DNA of 64,000 nt from Echinometra lucunter (GCA_029962745.1 CM057170.1:20993922-21057921), one strand, 5' to 3'. Shown: positions 45,943 through 57,345, counted from the stretch's first letter. Notes: generated from the sequence alone by a model not told the origin. Numbers and translations are program-made.

Positions 45943-47398
45943 TTCATCTTCGATATACTATCATTAGAATGCAAGAGAAGAGAAAAAAAAATTTCCAGGC
46001 AACTTGTTATTTTCAGCAACGTGTTGAGTTACTTCCATGATTCTCATATCATTTTTCAATTACATTGAAAACAATTACGATTCAAGGCCTCAAGTAATTC
46101 CCCCTCCCCTTCAAAAAAAAAAAAGAAAGAAAATTGAGAGCAAAGCTTAACTGAATCGCAAATAATAACATACATTGCAAAATGCTGAGATACTAAAATT
46201 CTGATGAAAACAAATATTCACTACGAGGCATTGCGAACATTTAGCAGAAATATAAATTGAGTTTGCTTCATCGTGATTCTCATATATCAGTTTGCATCTA
46301 GGATATTACTGAAGAAAACAAATAACCATGTGAATTCAAGGCTAATAATCACGGAAAATACGAGCAAAATAATTGATTTATGAATTTTGATAGGATGCCC
46401 AAGGTTTTAAAAACAATGTTTGTACTCCAATATTCAATTTAACAAGAAACAAACAAAATTTTATCATTCACATATATAAATTTGCAATGACATTCCAAAA
46501 ACAATAATTACATGGTTCCCTGCAGCTAAATATTGAAGAAAATAAGTGCACAGATTAATTGAATCGAGGATATTTAGGTTTCACACTTTAGGTTTGTTTG
46601 TATTCTTTGTTTGCAGATCTGCAGATTTTGCATGTAAGGAACATTTCCCTATTGTATGTCATAGTTTGGGTTATTTCTTTCCTTGTCTGTATGCTTTTGG
46701 TTTGTTTGTACTTGTAACTATAATTTGTGACCCTGCCTCCTGCCAGTTGAGAGGAACTTTTCCTTACCTTCTGGAAAAGGACCGGGGCATATCTCCCTTT
46801 TGTAACATCTTTGATTTTGTTTTATCGAAATAAAGATGAGGATAATTGTCCATGGGGTGTTTCATAAACATAAAGCTGTTCATAAAGTTAGGAATGACTT
46901 TACGAATGACTTAAACATGTTGAATATGGCAAGCCAAATGGAATTCTCAGTCATTATAAATCGCACCAGCTAAAGGTGAAATATGTAGATTAAGATTACT
47001 TTTGTTAAGAAACATTTTTATTGCGAAGTATATTTTTGCAACAATTTAATTGAGATTATGGAAAATGCAGTCACACTTTGTTAAAACGTCAGGAAAAACT
47101 TTGGGCATCCCATTTTGCACTTCATACTCAAGTCGTTCGTATTTGGAAAACAAGATCCTTAAACTTTCAGAATAAGTAAATATCCATAACATCATCGAAA
47201 GTTACAAGTGATTAACAACTGTCCTTAAAACATCCACGTAATGAAAAACATGTTTATATTATTATTATGAGCAGCCATAACTTGAGGCCAGAATATTTTG
47301 ATCGTTTTGTAAAACAGTATACTTTTTATCCTTTTACTTTAATCCCGGTGGGTTTCGTTCATGCAGTTCCTCGTTGTTTGAGATGTATCTTCAACGGC
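45943..47398. other. AT-rich interval with a probable LINE 3' tail
   Basis: 46,560-46,846 looks like the 3' UTR of a non-LTR element: text running to TATCGAAATAAAGATGAGGA with an AATAAA signal and a short GATGAGGATA tail. At 46,854 GGGGTGTTTCATAAACATAA resembles a MITE tip, but I find no matching second end. No gene is seen elsewhere. Confidence 0.4.
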
Positions 47399-49263
47399 TT
47401 ATTTTTTCCCGAAAAATAAGCCATTTTGTGCATTATCTTTCTCCGTTTCGTTCTTACAGCCAGCATGCATGTCGCCCTCTCCAATCTTGACTTTACTGTC
47501 GCCAGGCCTTTCAGCCACCCAAAACTCCTGATCTTCATTCTCACCTGCATCATCAAATTAAAAAAAAAAATGTTTGTTTCTCCTTTAATTCAACCGTCCT
47601 TTATCCTTCTTTCCTCCTCCTTCTCCTCCTCCTCCTCCTCCTCCTCCTCCTTCTTCTGATTCTTCTTCTTCTTCTTCTTCTTCTGCTTCTTCTTCTATTT
47701 CTTCCTTTTCTTTCTTTCTTTTTTTTTTTTGATTTATGATAATTCAGCAGGCAACCTCATTCTACAGGATGGGGGTGGGGTGGGGAAGGGTGGCTTGTAT
47801 AGTTTCTTCCTTCCTTTCTTTCTTTCTTTCTTCTTCTTTTTCTTATTCTTCTTCGTCTATTTCTTCCTTTTCTTTTTTATTTGATTTATGAAAAATTCAG
47901 CACGCAACCTTTCTACAGGGCAGGGGAGGGGTGGCGGCTGGTACAGAGGTTCTTCCTTCCTTCATTTCTCATCTTTCTTCTTCCTTCTTCTTCTTTGAAT
48001 TTCAATTAATTCAGCACACAGCATGTATGATGTTTTTTTTTTTCAGGATTCTGGAAGGGGGGGGGGGCTGGTATAAACGTAAGGCATTTGAGACAATTAT
48101 ATCCCGTTCTCAATAATATACTAGCGTAATTATAGGGTGGAGCTCTGCGGACTGCGGGTCCTCCCATCATGCAGTTCCACGACCGACAACGGAAAACTAA
48201 AGGAAAACGGAAACGTTTGGAAGAAGGAACATGAAAAGAAAGTGAAGAAAAATATTCCTTTTCAATGCTTTTTAACTTCTGCTTCTTTCTTTTGTCAGTT
48301 TGTGATGGTTTCATAGGTTGCAGAAAGCATTTAAGTGTATCAAAATTAATATGTTGTCTTGTTGTTTTGTAGAGCCTACATAATCGATTGCATGCATATG
48401 CACAGTGAAAGTAATGTTCATTCACATTTTAAAGTTAGTCTAGCAAGATTAAGAGAGAGGAAAAGCCATGAAGAAAAGTACATTAATGATAATTAAAGAA
48501 CTCTGCATGTCTTTTAAGTGATCTTAATTGCTGAATTTTCTTACCATTAAGCTTTTGCAATATACCATGAAATTTCTTTCTCAAAGTAGGAAAGAGATGT
48601 TTTACTTACAGCCGGGGCGGCAATTCCGTGAGGTCTGGAAAAGCGGAGGACACGCCACCAAAAATAATGGAAAATGAAAAAAAAAATGGAAGAAGAAGAA
48701 GAAGAAGAAAAGGGGATCAAGGGGGATAGGGACGTCTGTCACTGGAAAAAATATTAAAATCACTGCTTCAAAATTTGAAAGTCGCCCAAACAGTGTAAAT
48801 CACGAGATAACCCAAATGAGAAAAAAAAAAAAAAAACCCCAAAGGGTAGATAGGTTGCGGTTGAAAGTCGTATCATCTTTTATTTATTTATTTATTATTA
48901 TTTGTTAAATATATATATATATATTTTTGCATTTTCCCGCTTTTTTCTATCTATCTTCTCTCTCGCTCTTAATTTTCCTCTTTTTTTGCGAGATTCGATG
49001 TAGGACAGAGGGGGAAGGGGTACATGTTTTATAACTATACACCACTAAATTTTGACTGAATCCCTTCCAGTAATATCTGCTGGTCTGTTTTACATGGAAA
49101 TCTAATCCTTATCTCAGATAGTTAAGTGAATGAATACTCTGATGCGAGATAAAAAAAAAACAAAAACAAAAACAAAAACAAAAAACTCACCGTTCGGGCT
49201 GTGTTTAGCATTTGAAGCTATCACCGACAACATCATCACGATCAATAGGATACGAACAATCAT
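47399..49263 (-). CDS. Secreted amidation-type peptide precursor, family member Z (two exons)
   Basis: Exon 1 (49,263-49,191, minus) encodes a signal peptide, MIVRILLIVMMLSVIASNAK then HSPN, and ends in phase 1 at G|GTGAGT. Exon 2 (47,544-47,399) follows the acceptor TTTGATGATGCAG, nearly the same as the plus-strand paralogues' acceptor. It encodes an acidic mature part starting GENEDQEFWVAERPGD, with one Cys (HAGCKNET), and ends NGLFFGKK-stop. The total is 73 residues. The GKK end would give a C-terminal Phe-amide after carboxypeptidase and amidating-enzyme action. The intron of 1.65 kb is rich in GA/CT. The 5' UTR (about 49,264-49,420) aligns with those of the copies at 50.1, 52.7, 59.6 and 61.5 kb. 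It is divergent from copy A. The -LFF-amide end recalls echinoderm NG-type peptides, but there is no dibasic site before it. Function unknown. Confidence 0.7.
47600..48060. repeat. Three tandem units of about 150 bp with TTC/TCC arrays, in the intron of Z
   Basis: Each unit has TTTGATTTATGA-like text, AATTCAGCA(C/G)GCAACC, a G-rich stretch and then a polypyrimidine run. Units begin at about 47,731, 47,880 and 47,995. In the Z transcript the run is homopurine. Confidence 0.6.
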
Positions 49264-49798
49264 GATGTCAAAGATGACGAAGGCGATGATGTCAGTTCTA
49301 TACAGAAACACGAAAATTCCTGGACCAAATAATGAGAGCTAGTTGAGGAGTTGTTACATGCAGTCTTGCAAGCAGAATGGGCTTAGCTTCAAAATTCTCG
49401 TCCTTAAAACGGTGTCATAATGATTGACAACTAAGAAATCAAAATGAAATGTCAGAAATTGAGTAAACACATCAACCCACCTTTTGTATACAAAAATGAA
49501 TTAAGGAAAACACTATGCATTACAAAAGAAAGTGAAAGACAACATCTGGCGAAAATTGAAATAAATCAAATTTGAATTACATAATCACATACACGCCTGT
49601 CCTCCTTTTGGTAAAAACTAAACACAAGCATGCGCAAATACACCTCAAAACTAATACAGTTGTGCACTACAAATGTCATCTTCCTGATTATTTTTACTGT
49701 ATCCTTCCGTTTAGAGTCCTTTATGCTGTTTGGTTTGGGAGAGGGGCAATATGAATTCTGATGTGTGCATGCGTGTGTCGTTTTGCTGTTTCAGAAAT

Positions 49799-49943
49799 CA
49801 CTGGCGTAGACAGGTCCTCATTAGTGGGGGGGGGGGGGGGGGGAGTGATTCCCCAATTGATATATATTTATATATAGACCCACTTCAAAAAGTGGGGGAT
49901 GCATACCCTATCCCCCCCCCCCCCCCGCTCTCTACGCCCCTGT
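49799..49943. mobile_element. Inverted-repeat element with opposing G19 and C18 tracts
   Basis: CACTGGCGTAGACAGG at the left and CTCTACGCCCCTGTCA at the right are imperfect complements; directly inside are a G tract (about 49,826-49,844) and a C tract (about 49,912-49,927). The whole folds back, with TATATATTTATATATAG as the centre. This looks like a small MITE whose arms have expanded homopolymers. Confidence 0.6.
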
Positions 49944-50259
49944 CAAAAAATAATTCGAACCTTCTAGTCAACCTTCGTATGCCATTTTTCATAGTAAATA
50001 TATTACTTTATTTTGTAGTTTAATTCGAGGTCGGGATAAAGAAATAAATGATGTGTGCATTATTTTGCCCAGGCGTAATAGAAAGTGGGCGTATTCATGT
50101 ATTTTGTTTTCAGTGCTGTCTCTTTTCAGCTGCTGATCAGGGCACTCTTTCATCAAGGACGAGAATTTGGAAGCTAAGCTCATTCTACTTGCAGATCTTA
50201 CTGTATCAACCATTCAATTGACTCTTGGTATAACTTGGTTCAAGAATTTCAGAAACGTG

Positions 50260-50462
50260 GTTTAAGGCGCTTGACTGGAGACGCGAAAGACGGGGATTCG
50301 ATCCCCGGCACGGCGCTTATGCCCTTTAGCAAGGCATTTTATCTACATTGCTGTTTTATCGTATATCAAATAAAATCAATTTGCTTTATGCATATTGATA
50401 CCAACGTGTACATGTGTTGTTGTTGTTGTTGTTGTTGTTTTTTAAAAAAAAATATATACATA
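50260..50462 (+). mobile_element. tRNA-derived SINE inside copy A
   Basis: GTGGTTTAAGGCGCTTGACT, then the B box GATTCGATCCCC, the body CCCTTTAGCAAGGCATTTTA and a tail ending in (GTT)n and A-rich sequence. The head is truncated. The insertion point is the same as in copy C, so this SINE predates the A/C duplication. Confidence 0.75.
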
Positions 50463-50464
50463 TA

Positions 50465-51249
50465 GACCAATTTCACGGCCGGTTTATGTATTTGGCCCTC
50501 TATCGGCGTCGCCATTGCTGCTGTGGGCAAGCGCGCTGACCGCGATTGGCTCTGTGTACAAAATGAATGTAAGATATGAGATATGCCCCGATATTGTTCC
50601 ATTTACTTTATTCTAGATCAATAAAATAAAGCATGGATACATGGGTAGATGAGGTAAGACAATGGTCATATCTGACGGATGAAGATATGATGTATTTTTG
50701 TAATTTCGATGGTTTTTCAACTTAGTTTTGTCAGTAAAAGTTCAATTGCAGCATAGAAGCCGTAGTAAATGGGAGCCCTAAATCTTACCCTGTTTACAAA
50801 GTCAAGTTTTCACTCATTAAATTTTACGCCAAAGTACATAATGATAATGTTTCTTGACTTAAAAGTCCCTTCTGTTGATGTTTTTACCCACTCGCGACGA
50901 ATTCCTTCACATTGCTTACGGAAACCTGTGTAGGGAGTACGGCTTCTCACACAAACAGGCTTCATGAGTCAAAAGCGAGTGAATTTCGCAGTCAGTTAGC
51001 TTCCAATTTTTAAACTTTCTCTAATCCTTGTGGCATTTGAACACCGCACAGCTGCGACCTGAACTTCCCTGATAATTTCTCATTGCAAATATTAAAATAA
51101 ATCTGCATATACTGGTCAAACTAGACAAAAAATCGAACGAATGTACATAACGCGCTATTGAATTGTGTACTATAAAAGTTGGAGCGCCCACCCCAGTATG
51201 TCGAACTGTGTCGAACAGTCTGCTGCCCTCTTGCGTTGTGAAATTGGTC
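50465..51249. mobile_element. MITE nested behind the SINE, GACCAATTTCAC termini
   Basis: GACCAATTTCAC at the left and GTGAAATTGGTC at the right are exact complements, with TATA on both sides. About 785 bp. Copy C has no such element at the same spot (AATATATACATATACGTG runs straight into exon 2), so it inserted after duplication. Confidence 0.75.
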
Positions 51250-51659
51250 TATATAGGAGAAGAGGTGACGTGCGGATGATGATCGAAGCATCCTGTGGGG
51301 AAAAATTGGACGAATTAAAAGATGGCGAATTCAAAATTCAAGTCGGATAACAGACATGAAGGATAAGCAGCTCGCATGTGACTCGACGGACGGAAATCAC
51401 GCTTACATGGGTGCCATATTTATTTCACTATGCCGTGACACTATACATTGTTCAATTAAACTGGAATCATGCTGCAGTAAGCAGTGAACAACAGACCCCT
51501 ACACACATAGAAAGATGCCTTTGACCGCTCTATGCAGAACACAAATTTGTATTCTCTTCAGATTCATTGAATTTATGTAGAATGCTGGCTAACATAAATG
51601 AGTTTTGAGAAAAGCTTGATAGAAAATAGTGAATATTAATATTTTATGTTTGTTAAATG

Positions 51660-52059
51660 ATACAGTGTAAACTAAGGCGTTAAGGAAAAGAGAAATAGAC
51701 AGAAAAGAGATAGAGAAAGAGAGAGAGAGAGAGAGAAAGAAAGAAAGAAGTTGCCCGCGAATATATATTTTGATGGAGTTTCATGATTTTCACATATCGA
51801 TTTGCTTTCTTTGTAAAAAAGATCTCAGCAAAACAACGTGTTACTTCAGAAGTGGAAAAACTGGTTGACATCTTGAACAATTACAGGTTGCAAAATAATC
51901 AGGATGCAAAGTTCAGTGTCTATTCTCATTTGAATAAAACTAACAGCATAACAAAGCACACTTAATGAAAAACAGATATTTAATGAGCTTTTTTATGATT
52001 CCCATATTAATTTTATAGATATTGAAGCCATCTGGTTACTTGGTTAGAGAGAGAAAGAG

Positions 52060-52122
<63 letters not shown>

Positions 52123-52440
52123 AGTTACCAGCAAATTACTATATTTTGATGGGGTATCATAATTCTCAAATATCGATTTGTAGACTTTAAAAAAAAAGCC
52201 TCAACAAAACACCGTGGTGCTACAGAAGAGGAAAGACTGATTGACATCTTGAACAATTACAGGTTGCAAAAAAGTTGGATACAAAATGCGGTGTCTATAT
52301 ATTCTCATTTGAATTAAAACTTACAGGCATAACAAAGCGAACAAAGCATAGCAAAATAATGAAAAGCAGATATTTAATGAGCTTGTTTTCATGATTCCCA
52401 TATTAATTTTATAGATATTGAAACCAAGTAACCATCTGCC
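51660..52440. repeat. GA-microsatellite units of about 370 bp downstream of copy A (two tandem)
   Basis: Two units each start with a GA run (51,716-51,736; 52,047-52,118) followed by GAAAGAAGTTRCCMGC, a TTTCATRATTCTCACATATCG segment, GACATCTTGAACAATTACAG and AATGAAAARCAGATATTTAA. The same unit recurs at 56,298, 56,658, 58,797, 60,556, 60,918, 63,025 and 63,380. Confidence 0.85.
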
Positions 52441-52666
52441 TTCAAGGCTTTTACATTATGAGACAAAAAAAGAGTGAAATTCATAACTGACTTGAATAAT
52501 GACTGGTCGAGAATCAATGCTGTAGGGGTACACAAGATTCACGTACACACAAACCTACCAAACGTGTTGTGTGTGGGGATGGGAGGGGGTTGTATATGCA
52601 TTTTTTTCCACTTATGATGAACTTAAGGAGGTAGGGGATAATGATGCATTTTTCCAAGGTGAAAGG

Positions 52667-52684
52667 ATATAAGTGGGCGTATTC
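52667..52684 (+). promoter_or_regulatory. TATA-like ATATAAG plus GTGGGCGTATTC block, copy B promoter
   Basis: ATATAAGTGGGCGTATTC lies about 185 bp before the ATG. GTGGGCGTATTC is shared with copy A (50,085), copy F (61,488) and, as AAGGCGTATTC, copy C (59,529). Conservation outlasting loss of exon 1 suggests a core-promoter block. TATA function is inferred. Confidence 0.45.
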
Positions 52685-52867
52685 TGCAACTTTTCGGCCC
52701 TGTCTTTTCTCATCTGTTGATCACGGCACTCTTTTATTAAGGAGGAGGAATTTGAAGCTAGGCCCATTGTGCTTGCAGATTTTAAACCACTCAACTGACT
52801 CTCTGTATTACCTGGTCCAAGAATTTTTCTTTTTTCTTTACAAAAAATCGACATCATTGTTTTCGAC

Positions 52868-55800
52868 ATGAATACGCGTGTCCTGTCTATCTTGATGATG
52901 ATGATGGTGCTAGCTTCAGTGGCTGTGTCGATTCCATCCCCCGGTGAGCCACTTTTCCTGCATTGTATTGCAATCTTGTTTCGTATTTTCCAATAGGCAC
53001 AAACTGAAGCAATTTTATTTTTTCTGGGGATATGGATCAACAAATTAAAAGCATTGCTTTTTGGTGGATCCCTCCATTTCCACAGAATTTAAGAATTTCT
53101 TTTGATAATTCATGTATGTGTAATGATTAAGAAAAAATGAGTATGTATATTTTATTTTATATTTCTGTAATTGTATCTGTAATGCCATTGTATTTCTTTT
53201 CTTCCCGTTGGAAATGAATAAAATACAAAGTTGAATACGAATTTGAATTGTTTACAGTATTTGACGCCTGTTAATTCCTTCAGTGAAAACACGTACATGT
53301 AGTAATGTAGCAATGTATTACATTGACGAATATCCCACTGGAGTCATGATAGTATTGCACTTTAGTTTTGGTATAATTTCGGGTTGGCAAATAATTTGCT
53401 GAAATATCTTTATTCCCCAGGAAATTGGCATTGCGATTTCATATTAGTCAAGGAGGCATATCCATGATTGTCAGGATTCTGTAGAGGGCGGCTGGGGGGG
53501 GGGGGGGGGGGGATAATCCCGAAAAACTTAAAACTTGTGACACATTCCTGCAGACGCGTTTTTAGTTCATAATCTAAAAAGAGATATCGGAGAACGATTG
53601 GTGGAACCTTTTATTTATCATTTTTCCTTGAATAAAAAATAATAATTCGAAAGTGGAGTTAAATCATCATACGAAAACACCGTTTCTTTACTCCTAATCT
53701 GATTGAAGGGGTCATGCATTCCAGTAGACTGACAGTCAACCAGACAGACAAAACTAAGAAATATGGGTGTCTGAAAGACTGAAGCGATAATTTTGATTAG
53801 TAATATTTCATAATGTACTAGACTACCCCCAAATTAAATTTCAAAATGAAATGTTTTATTAACGTCTCCTAAACTTTGTAAGAATTTGACATGGGTGTAA
53901 GCTAAACCTACAAAGTTATGATTGTTTTGGTAAAGCGTATATATAGCTGTTTTCAACTGTCATGACTGTTGTTAAAAGGAGAGCGCTTTTTATATAACAT
54001 CAGTGCACAATAAGCGTTGACCGTTGCTTATAGAACTGCATTTCACAACATACCTTTTTAGTGAAGTCATTTCAACTCATCAGTTCTTGTTATAATCACC
54101 TGCGACAAGATTTAGATTGATACTTTCTTTGTGAATGCATGCAAAGTACCCTTTAAGTAAAGGAAGAGGACGAAAAAAAAAATCCGAATAGTATTTGACG
54201 TTGCTTCTTCAGCTCATTGACATTTCAGTCATGATGGCGTGAATTATGAACGGAAGGAGCTTTATCTAAATGAAAATACAGTAAACGATTTAAAAATTCA
54301 TTTTTCTCTCACATACTGTACTCATTTTGAGTTAAGCAGCAAACACCAAACACTGATTTTCTTAATATCAGTTCTAATACTTGACATATCTATAGGAAAC
54401 CAAAATCCTCAGGTCAAGTAGTATTTAAATCAAAGCCAAGTTAGAATAAAACAGATCAGCGAAAATTTGAACGAAATCGGACACGGAATAAGAAAGTTAT
54501 GATTATATAAAAATTTCTGACATGTTTTTGACACTATTAGTGATATGAGTTATGGACAACTCTCAGTATGTTTTGTATACAGAATTTCAAATATTCTTTC
54601 TTTTCTTGAAGACCACATGTTTTCATTGTCCTTATCCCAAATATGTTGTGGAGAAAACACTCCTACATGATAATTATCTTTGGTTTGGCTTAAGAAAATG
54701 TGCAAATCTTAAACAAAATGAAATTGTTGAATTATGTGAGTACAAAACATATTGAGAGCTGTCCATTAATAGCTATGGTAGTGTCAAAATCATGTCAAAT
54801 AGAAAGTTTCATATAGCCATAACTTGCTCATTTGGTGTCCGATTTTTTTTTCAAATTTTCGCCAATGTTTTTTGTTCTATCTCAGATTTGATTTAAAAAC
54901 TATTTGATTTAAGGGTGTTGGTTTCCGTTGAGGTTTTCTCCCATATTTTGATTATAATGTGATATGACCAATCCTTCTCTGCAAACGTGGCAAAAGTATA
55001 CCAAGGACGCTGAATGTTTGTCTAAATTATACAAATTGTTATGTTAAATGCCCCCTTTTTCTGCTTATTGGTGTCTGATGCAATTCAGTGTGCTCTCCTT
55101 GTAAGTTATACACACTAATAAAAAAAAATGCAATTTTACGCCCGTCAAATGCAACACTAGGAGCTCCTTTTTGGGTGCAACTTTGTACCCTAAGAAGCTT
55201 TTTGCACCTTTAAAGGTGCAGTTAGCTACATTTTGCACCCTAAAGGATGCAGAGTTGTATACCCTTTAGGGAAGGTGCAAATTTGCACCTTTTTGAACGC
55301 AAAAATTTCTACACCCTAAAAGGTGCAAAGTTGCAGCATTTAGGGTGCAAACGGGTATTTTCCGGGTGCAAACAATAACAGAAAGGTGCATTTTTGCACC
55401 TTTTTCATGTAGGGTGAAAGAATGCACCCAAAAAGTGCTGCCAGTGTTGCATTAGGGTGCAAACTTGAACTTTTTTCTTAGTGAGTAGGCCTATGCTATC
55501 GCTCTACGGATATCATTATAACTTTTTAGGTTTAGCTTGGATCCCTGTTACATTCAATTTCACATTTAGTAGATGCAAATGCAACAGCAAAATTCCATTG
55601 AGGATAGAAACGTGTTTACGATGATACTACCACTAAAAGTGTCGTGTTTAATTTTTTTCAGAGACACCCTATACATATGAACAAAATATGAATTAAATAA
55701 AAGTACTTTTAAGCCCACGAGACCGACAAAATAAAGTAAAACAAACAAACAAACAAACACATTTGCTATGATTTCTTTGTTTGATGATGCAGGTGTTAAA

Positions 55801-55947
55801 TCTCAGGTGATCGATCCCTGTGACCCGAAATATAGGCCCCCTCCCCCGGGGCCTGGTGATCCAAGGATAATGATGATACCACCACCAGGATGTGATGGGG
55901 AACCCTCGCCCGATAATGGCCAACCCAGAATTCAAGCCGGAAAATAG
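52868..55947 (+). CDS. Secreted amidation-type peptide precursor, family member B (two exons)
   Basis: Exon 1 (52,868-52,943) encodes MNTRVLSILMMMMVLASVAV then SIPSP: a basic N-region, hydrophobic core and likely cleavage near VAVS. The donor is CCCG|GTGAGC, phase 1. Exon 2 (55,793-55,947) follows TTTGATGATGCAG and encodes GVKSQVIDPCDPKYRPPPPG, then PGDPRIMMIPPPGCDGEPSP and DNGQPRIQAGK-stop. The total is 76 residues. There are two Cys about 24 apart, Pro-rich text between them, and a terminal G-K that suits trimming and C-terminal amidation. The intron is 2.85 kb because of a 2.1-kb insertion. AATAAA at 56,529-56,534 is the first good polyA signal. I do not recognise a known family; a neuropeptide-like or host-defence peptide is plausible. 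Frame, splice sites and a duplicated intact paralogue (F) support a real gene. Confidence 0.75.
54394..54927. mobile_element. Foldback MITE related to 8,435-8,949
   Basis: AGGAAACCAAAATCCTCAGG at the left and the complement of GGGTGTTGGTTTCC at the right; the interior AAATCAAAGCCAAGTTAGAA matches the MAD2L1 intron element. Clear TTAA flanks are lost here. Confidence 0.7.
55113..55483. mobile_element. Small element with CACTA-type ends and GGTGCAAA repeats
   Basis: CACTAATAAAAAAAA at the left and TTTTTTCTTAGTG at the right are inverted. The interior is a chain of GGGTGCAAA / TTTGCACCTTT motifs in both orientations (at least ten), which can fold into multiple hairpins. A non-autonomous CACTA (EnSpm)-like element is the best guess. 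Confidence 0.55.
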
Positions 55948-56284
55948 ACATTTAAAGGACGAGCAGCTCGTATTGATGTGTCTCCACTGACGGAAGCGAT
56001 GCTTTATACGGGAATCATTTCACTATGCTTTTTACAACGAAATGTATTGTTCAATAATTGAATTCATGCTGCAGTAAGCAGTGAACAGTAGATCCCTATA
56101 TAGACAGAGAAACATGCCTTTGTCTCCTGTAGCATACAAAAGACAAATTTGCGTTCTTTCCGGATTCATAGAATTTGTGGAGAATGCTCTATTCCAAAAA
56201 TGATTTTCTGGAGAAGTTCGATAGAATAGATAGAATATTCATTTGATTTATACTCTTGTTGGATAATGAAGTATCAACCAAGGC

Positions 56285-57340
56285 GTTAAGGTAGAGAGAA
56301 CGAGAGAGAGAGAGGGAAAAAAGTTGCCAGCTATTTATTTTGAGTTTTATAATTCTCTTATATCAACTTTCATAGATATTGAAATCAAATAACCATGTCG
56401 ATTAATCAGTGCTAACTAATTTAATTATGAAATAAGTAGAAAGACTGATTGACATACAGGTTGCAAAAAAGGGTCGGGGATATAAAGATTGCTGTCGATT
56501 CTCAATTTTGATTAAAACATACAGGCATAATAAAGCATAGCAACTGAAAAGCAGATATTTAATGAGCTTGTTTTATGATTCTCATTTCAATTTCCAGATA
56601 ATTATGATGAAAGCAAATAACCATCTGGCTTTCAAGGCTAGTATCACAAAAAGAGGAGAGAGAGAGAGAGAGAGAAAGAAAGAGAGTGAGAGAAAGAGAG
56701 AGAGAGAGAGAGAAGGTGAACATCATAACAGACTCATGAATAATTTGAATGATGATTGGTTGCTCAAGGTCGAGAAACAATGTCTGCAGGTGCCCGTGAG
56801 TAAGATTCATGTAAATTATAATTTCACCTAAACGCACCCACAGGTGTTTTGTTGCTCTTGTAAAAGAAGCTATTTAAACGAGGACAGTGAACAAAAAAAA
56901 AACAAAACAAAAAAAAACTGTTCCTGAAAACAATGCTCCTCGAATGTCGAACAATTATAGTCCTCGAATATCAAACAATAGATCTGAGCCTTATTCCGTC
57001 AGCCTTGCGAGGACAGGACAACAATGGAAAAACAATAGCTGTCCTCGGGAGTAAAGTCATGTGAAGATGTGTGTGTGTGTGTGGTTATGGGTGAGAGAGC
57101 GTGTGTTTGTGTGTGTGTGTGTGTGTGTGAGGGTGAATGATGGGTGTGTGTAGGTAAACATCTACAAAAATGGGAAAAGTATTAAATTACACCTAATGTC
57201 AAGGCATTTATCTTCTGATTCAATTCATCAAGACTGAAAGCAATCGGTGGGTGAGGGTGTGTGTGTAGATGTAGTTTTTTATGAGGGTGGGGAGGGATGG
57301 TTAAGGTGTATGTGTATGTACATATGTATTTTTTTTCAAA
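56285..57340. repeat. GA units and downstream flank of copy B
   Basis: Matches 63,005-64,000 downstream of copy F, including GA runs at 56,298-56,312 and 56,658-56,710, the TATAAAGATTGCTGTCGATT segment and a (GT)n run at 57,067-57,128. The minus-strand frames of Leu/Ser are microsatellite artefacts. Confidence 0.8.
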
Positions 57341-57345
57341 TGTAT

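Larger units (their letters stand above)
50085..51350 (+). pseudogene. Peptide family member A: no exon 1, exon 2 split by SINE and MITE
   Basis: The upstream/5' UTR block (GTGGGCGTATTC at 50,085, then GAAGCTAAGCTCATTCTACT at about 50,170) matches the intact copies. Where exon 1 should be, the text jumps to a SINE at 50,260. The exon 2 end resumes at about 51,251 and reads MMIEASCGEKLDELKDGEFK then IQVG-stop (stop 51,348-51,350), followed by the conserved 3' UTR (GGATAAGCAGCTCGCATGTG). Compared with copy C, about 60 bp of exon 2 start plus SINE head has been lost and an extra MITE gained. The last coding segment is undamaged and ends in a bare Gly, so it may be used by an alternative transcript, but no signal peptide exon is visible. 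Confidence 0.65.
53437..55540. other. 2.1-kb block in intron of B, absent from paralogue F
   Basis: F joins GAAATTGGCATTG (62,236-62,250) to text equal to 55,541 onward. The block holds a G tract (53,494-53,512), a TTAA-MITE relative (54,394-54,927) and a CACTA-ended element (55,113-55,483). There is no coding exon. It is an insertion in B or a deletion in F. Confidence 0.7.

Noticed and set aside
45198..46040. Long open frames rich in Ile, Tyr/His, Leu/Ser or Asn/Asp on both strands.
   Set aside because: Entirely produced by the ATT/ATC microsatellite; no complex sequence outside it.
48116..48635. Alternative minus-strand exons for gene Z (TTTTCCAG|ACCTCACGG...|GTAAGT near 48,612-48,640, and a Cys-containing frame near 48,006-48,200).
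   Set aside because: Splice-like signals exist, but the exon at 47,544-47,399 has the same TTTGATGATGCAG acceptor, phase and GK-type ending as the paralogues and gives a complete precursor.
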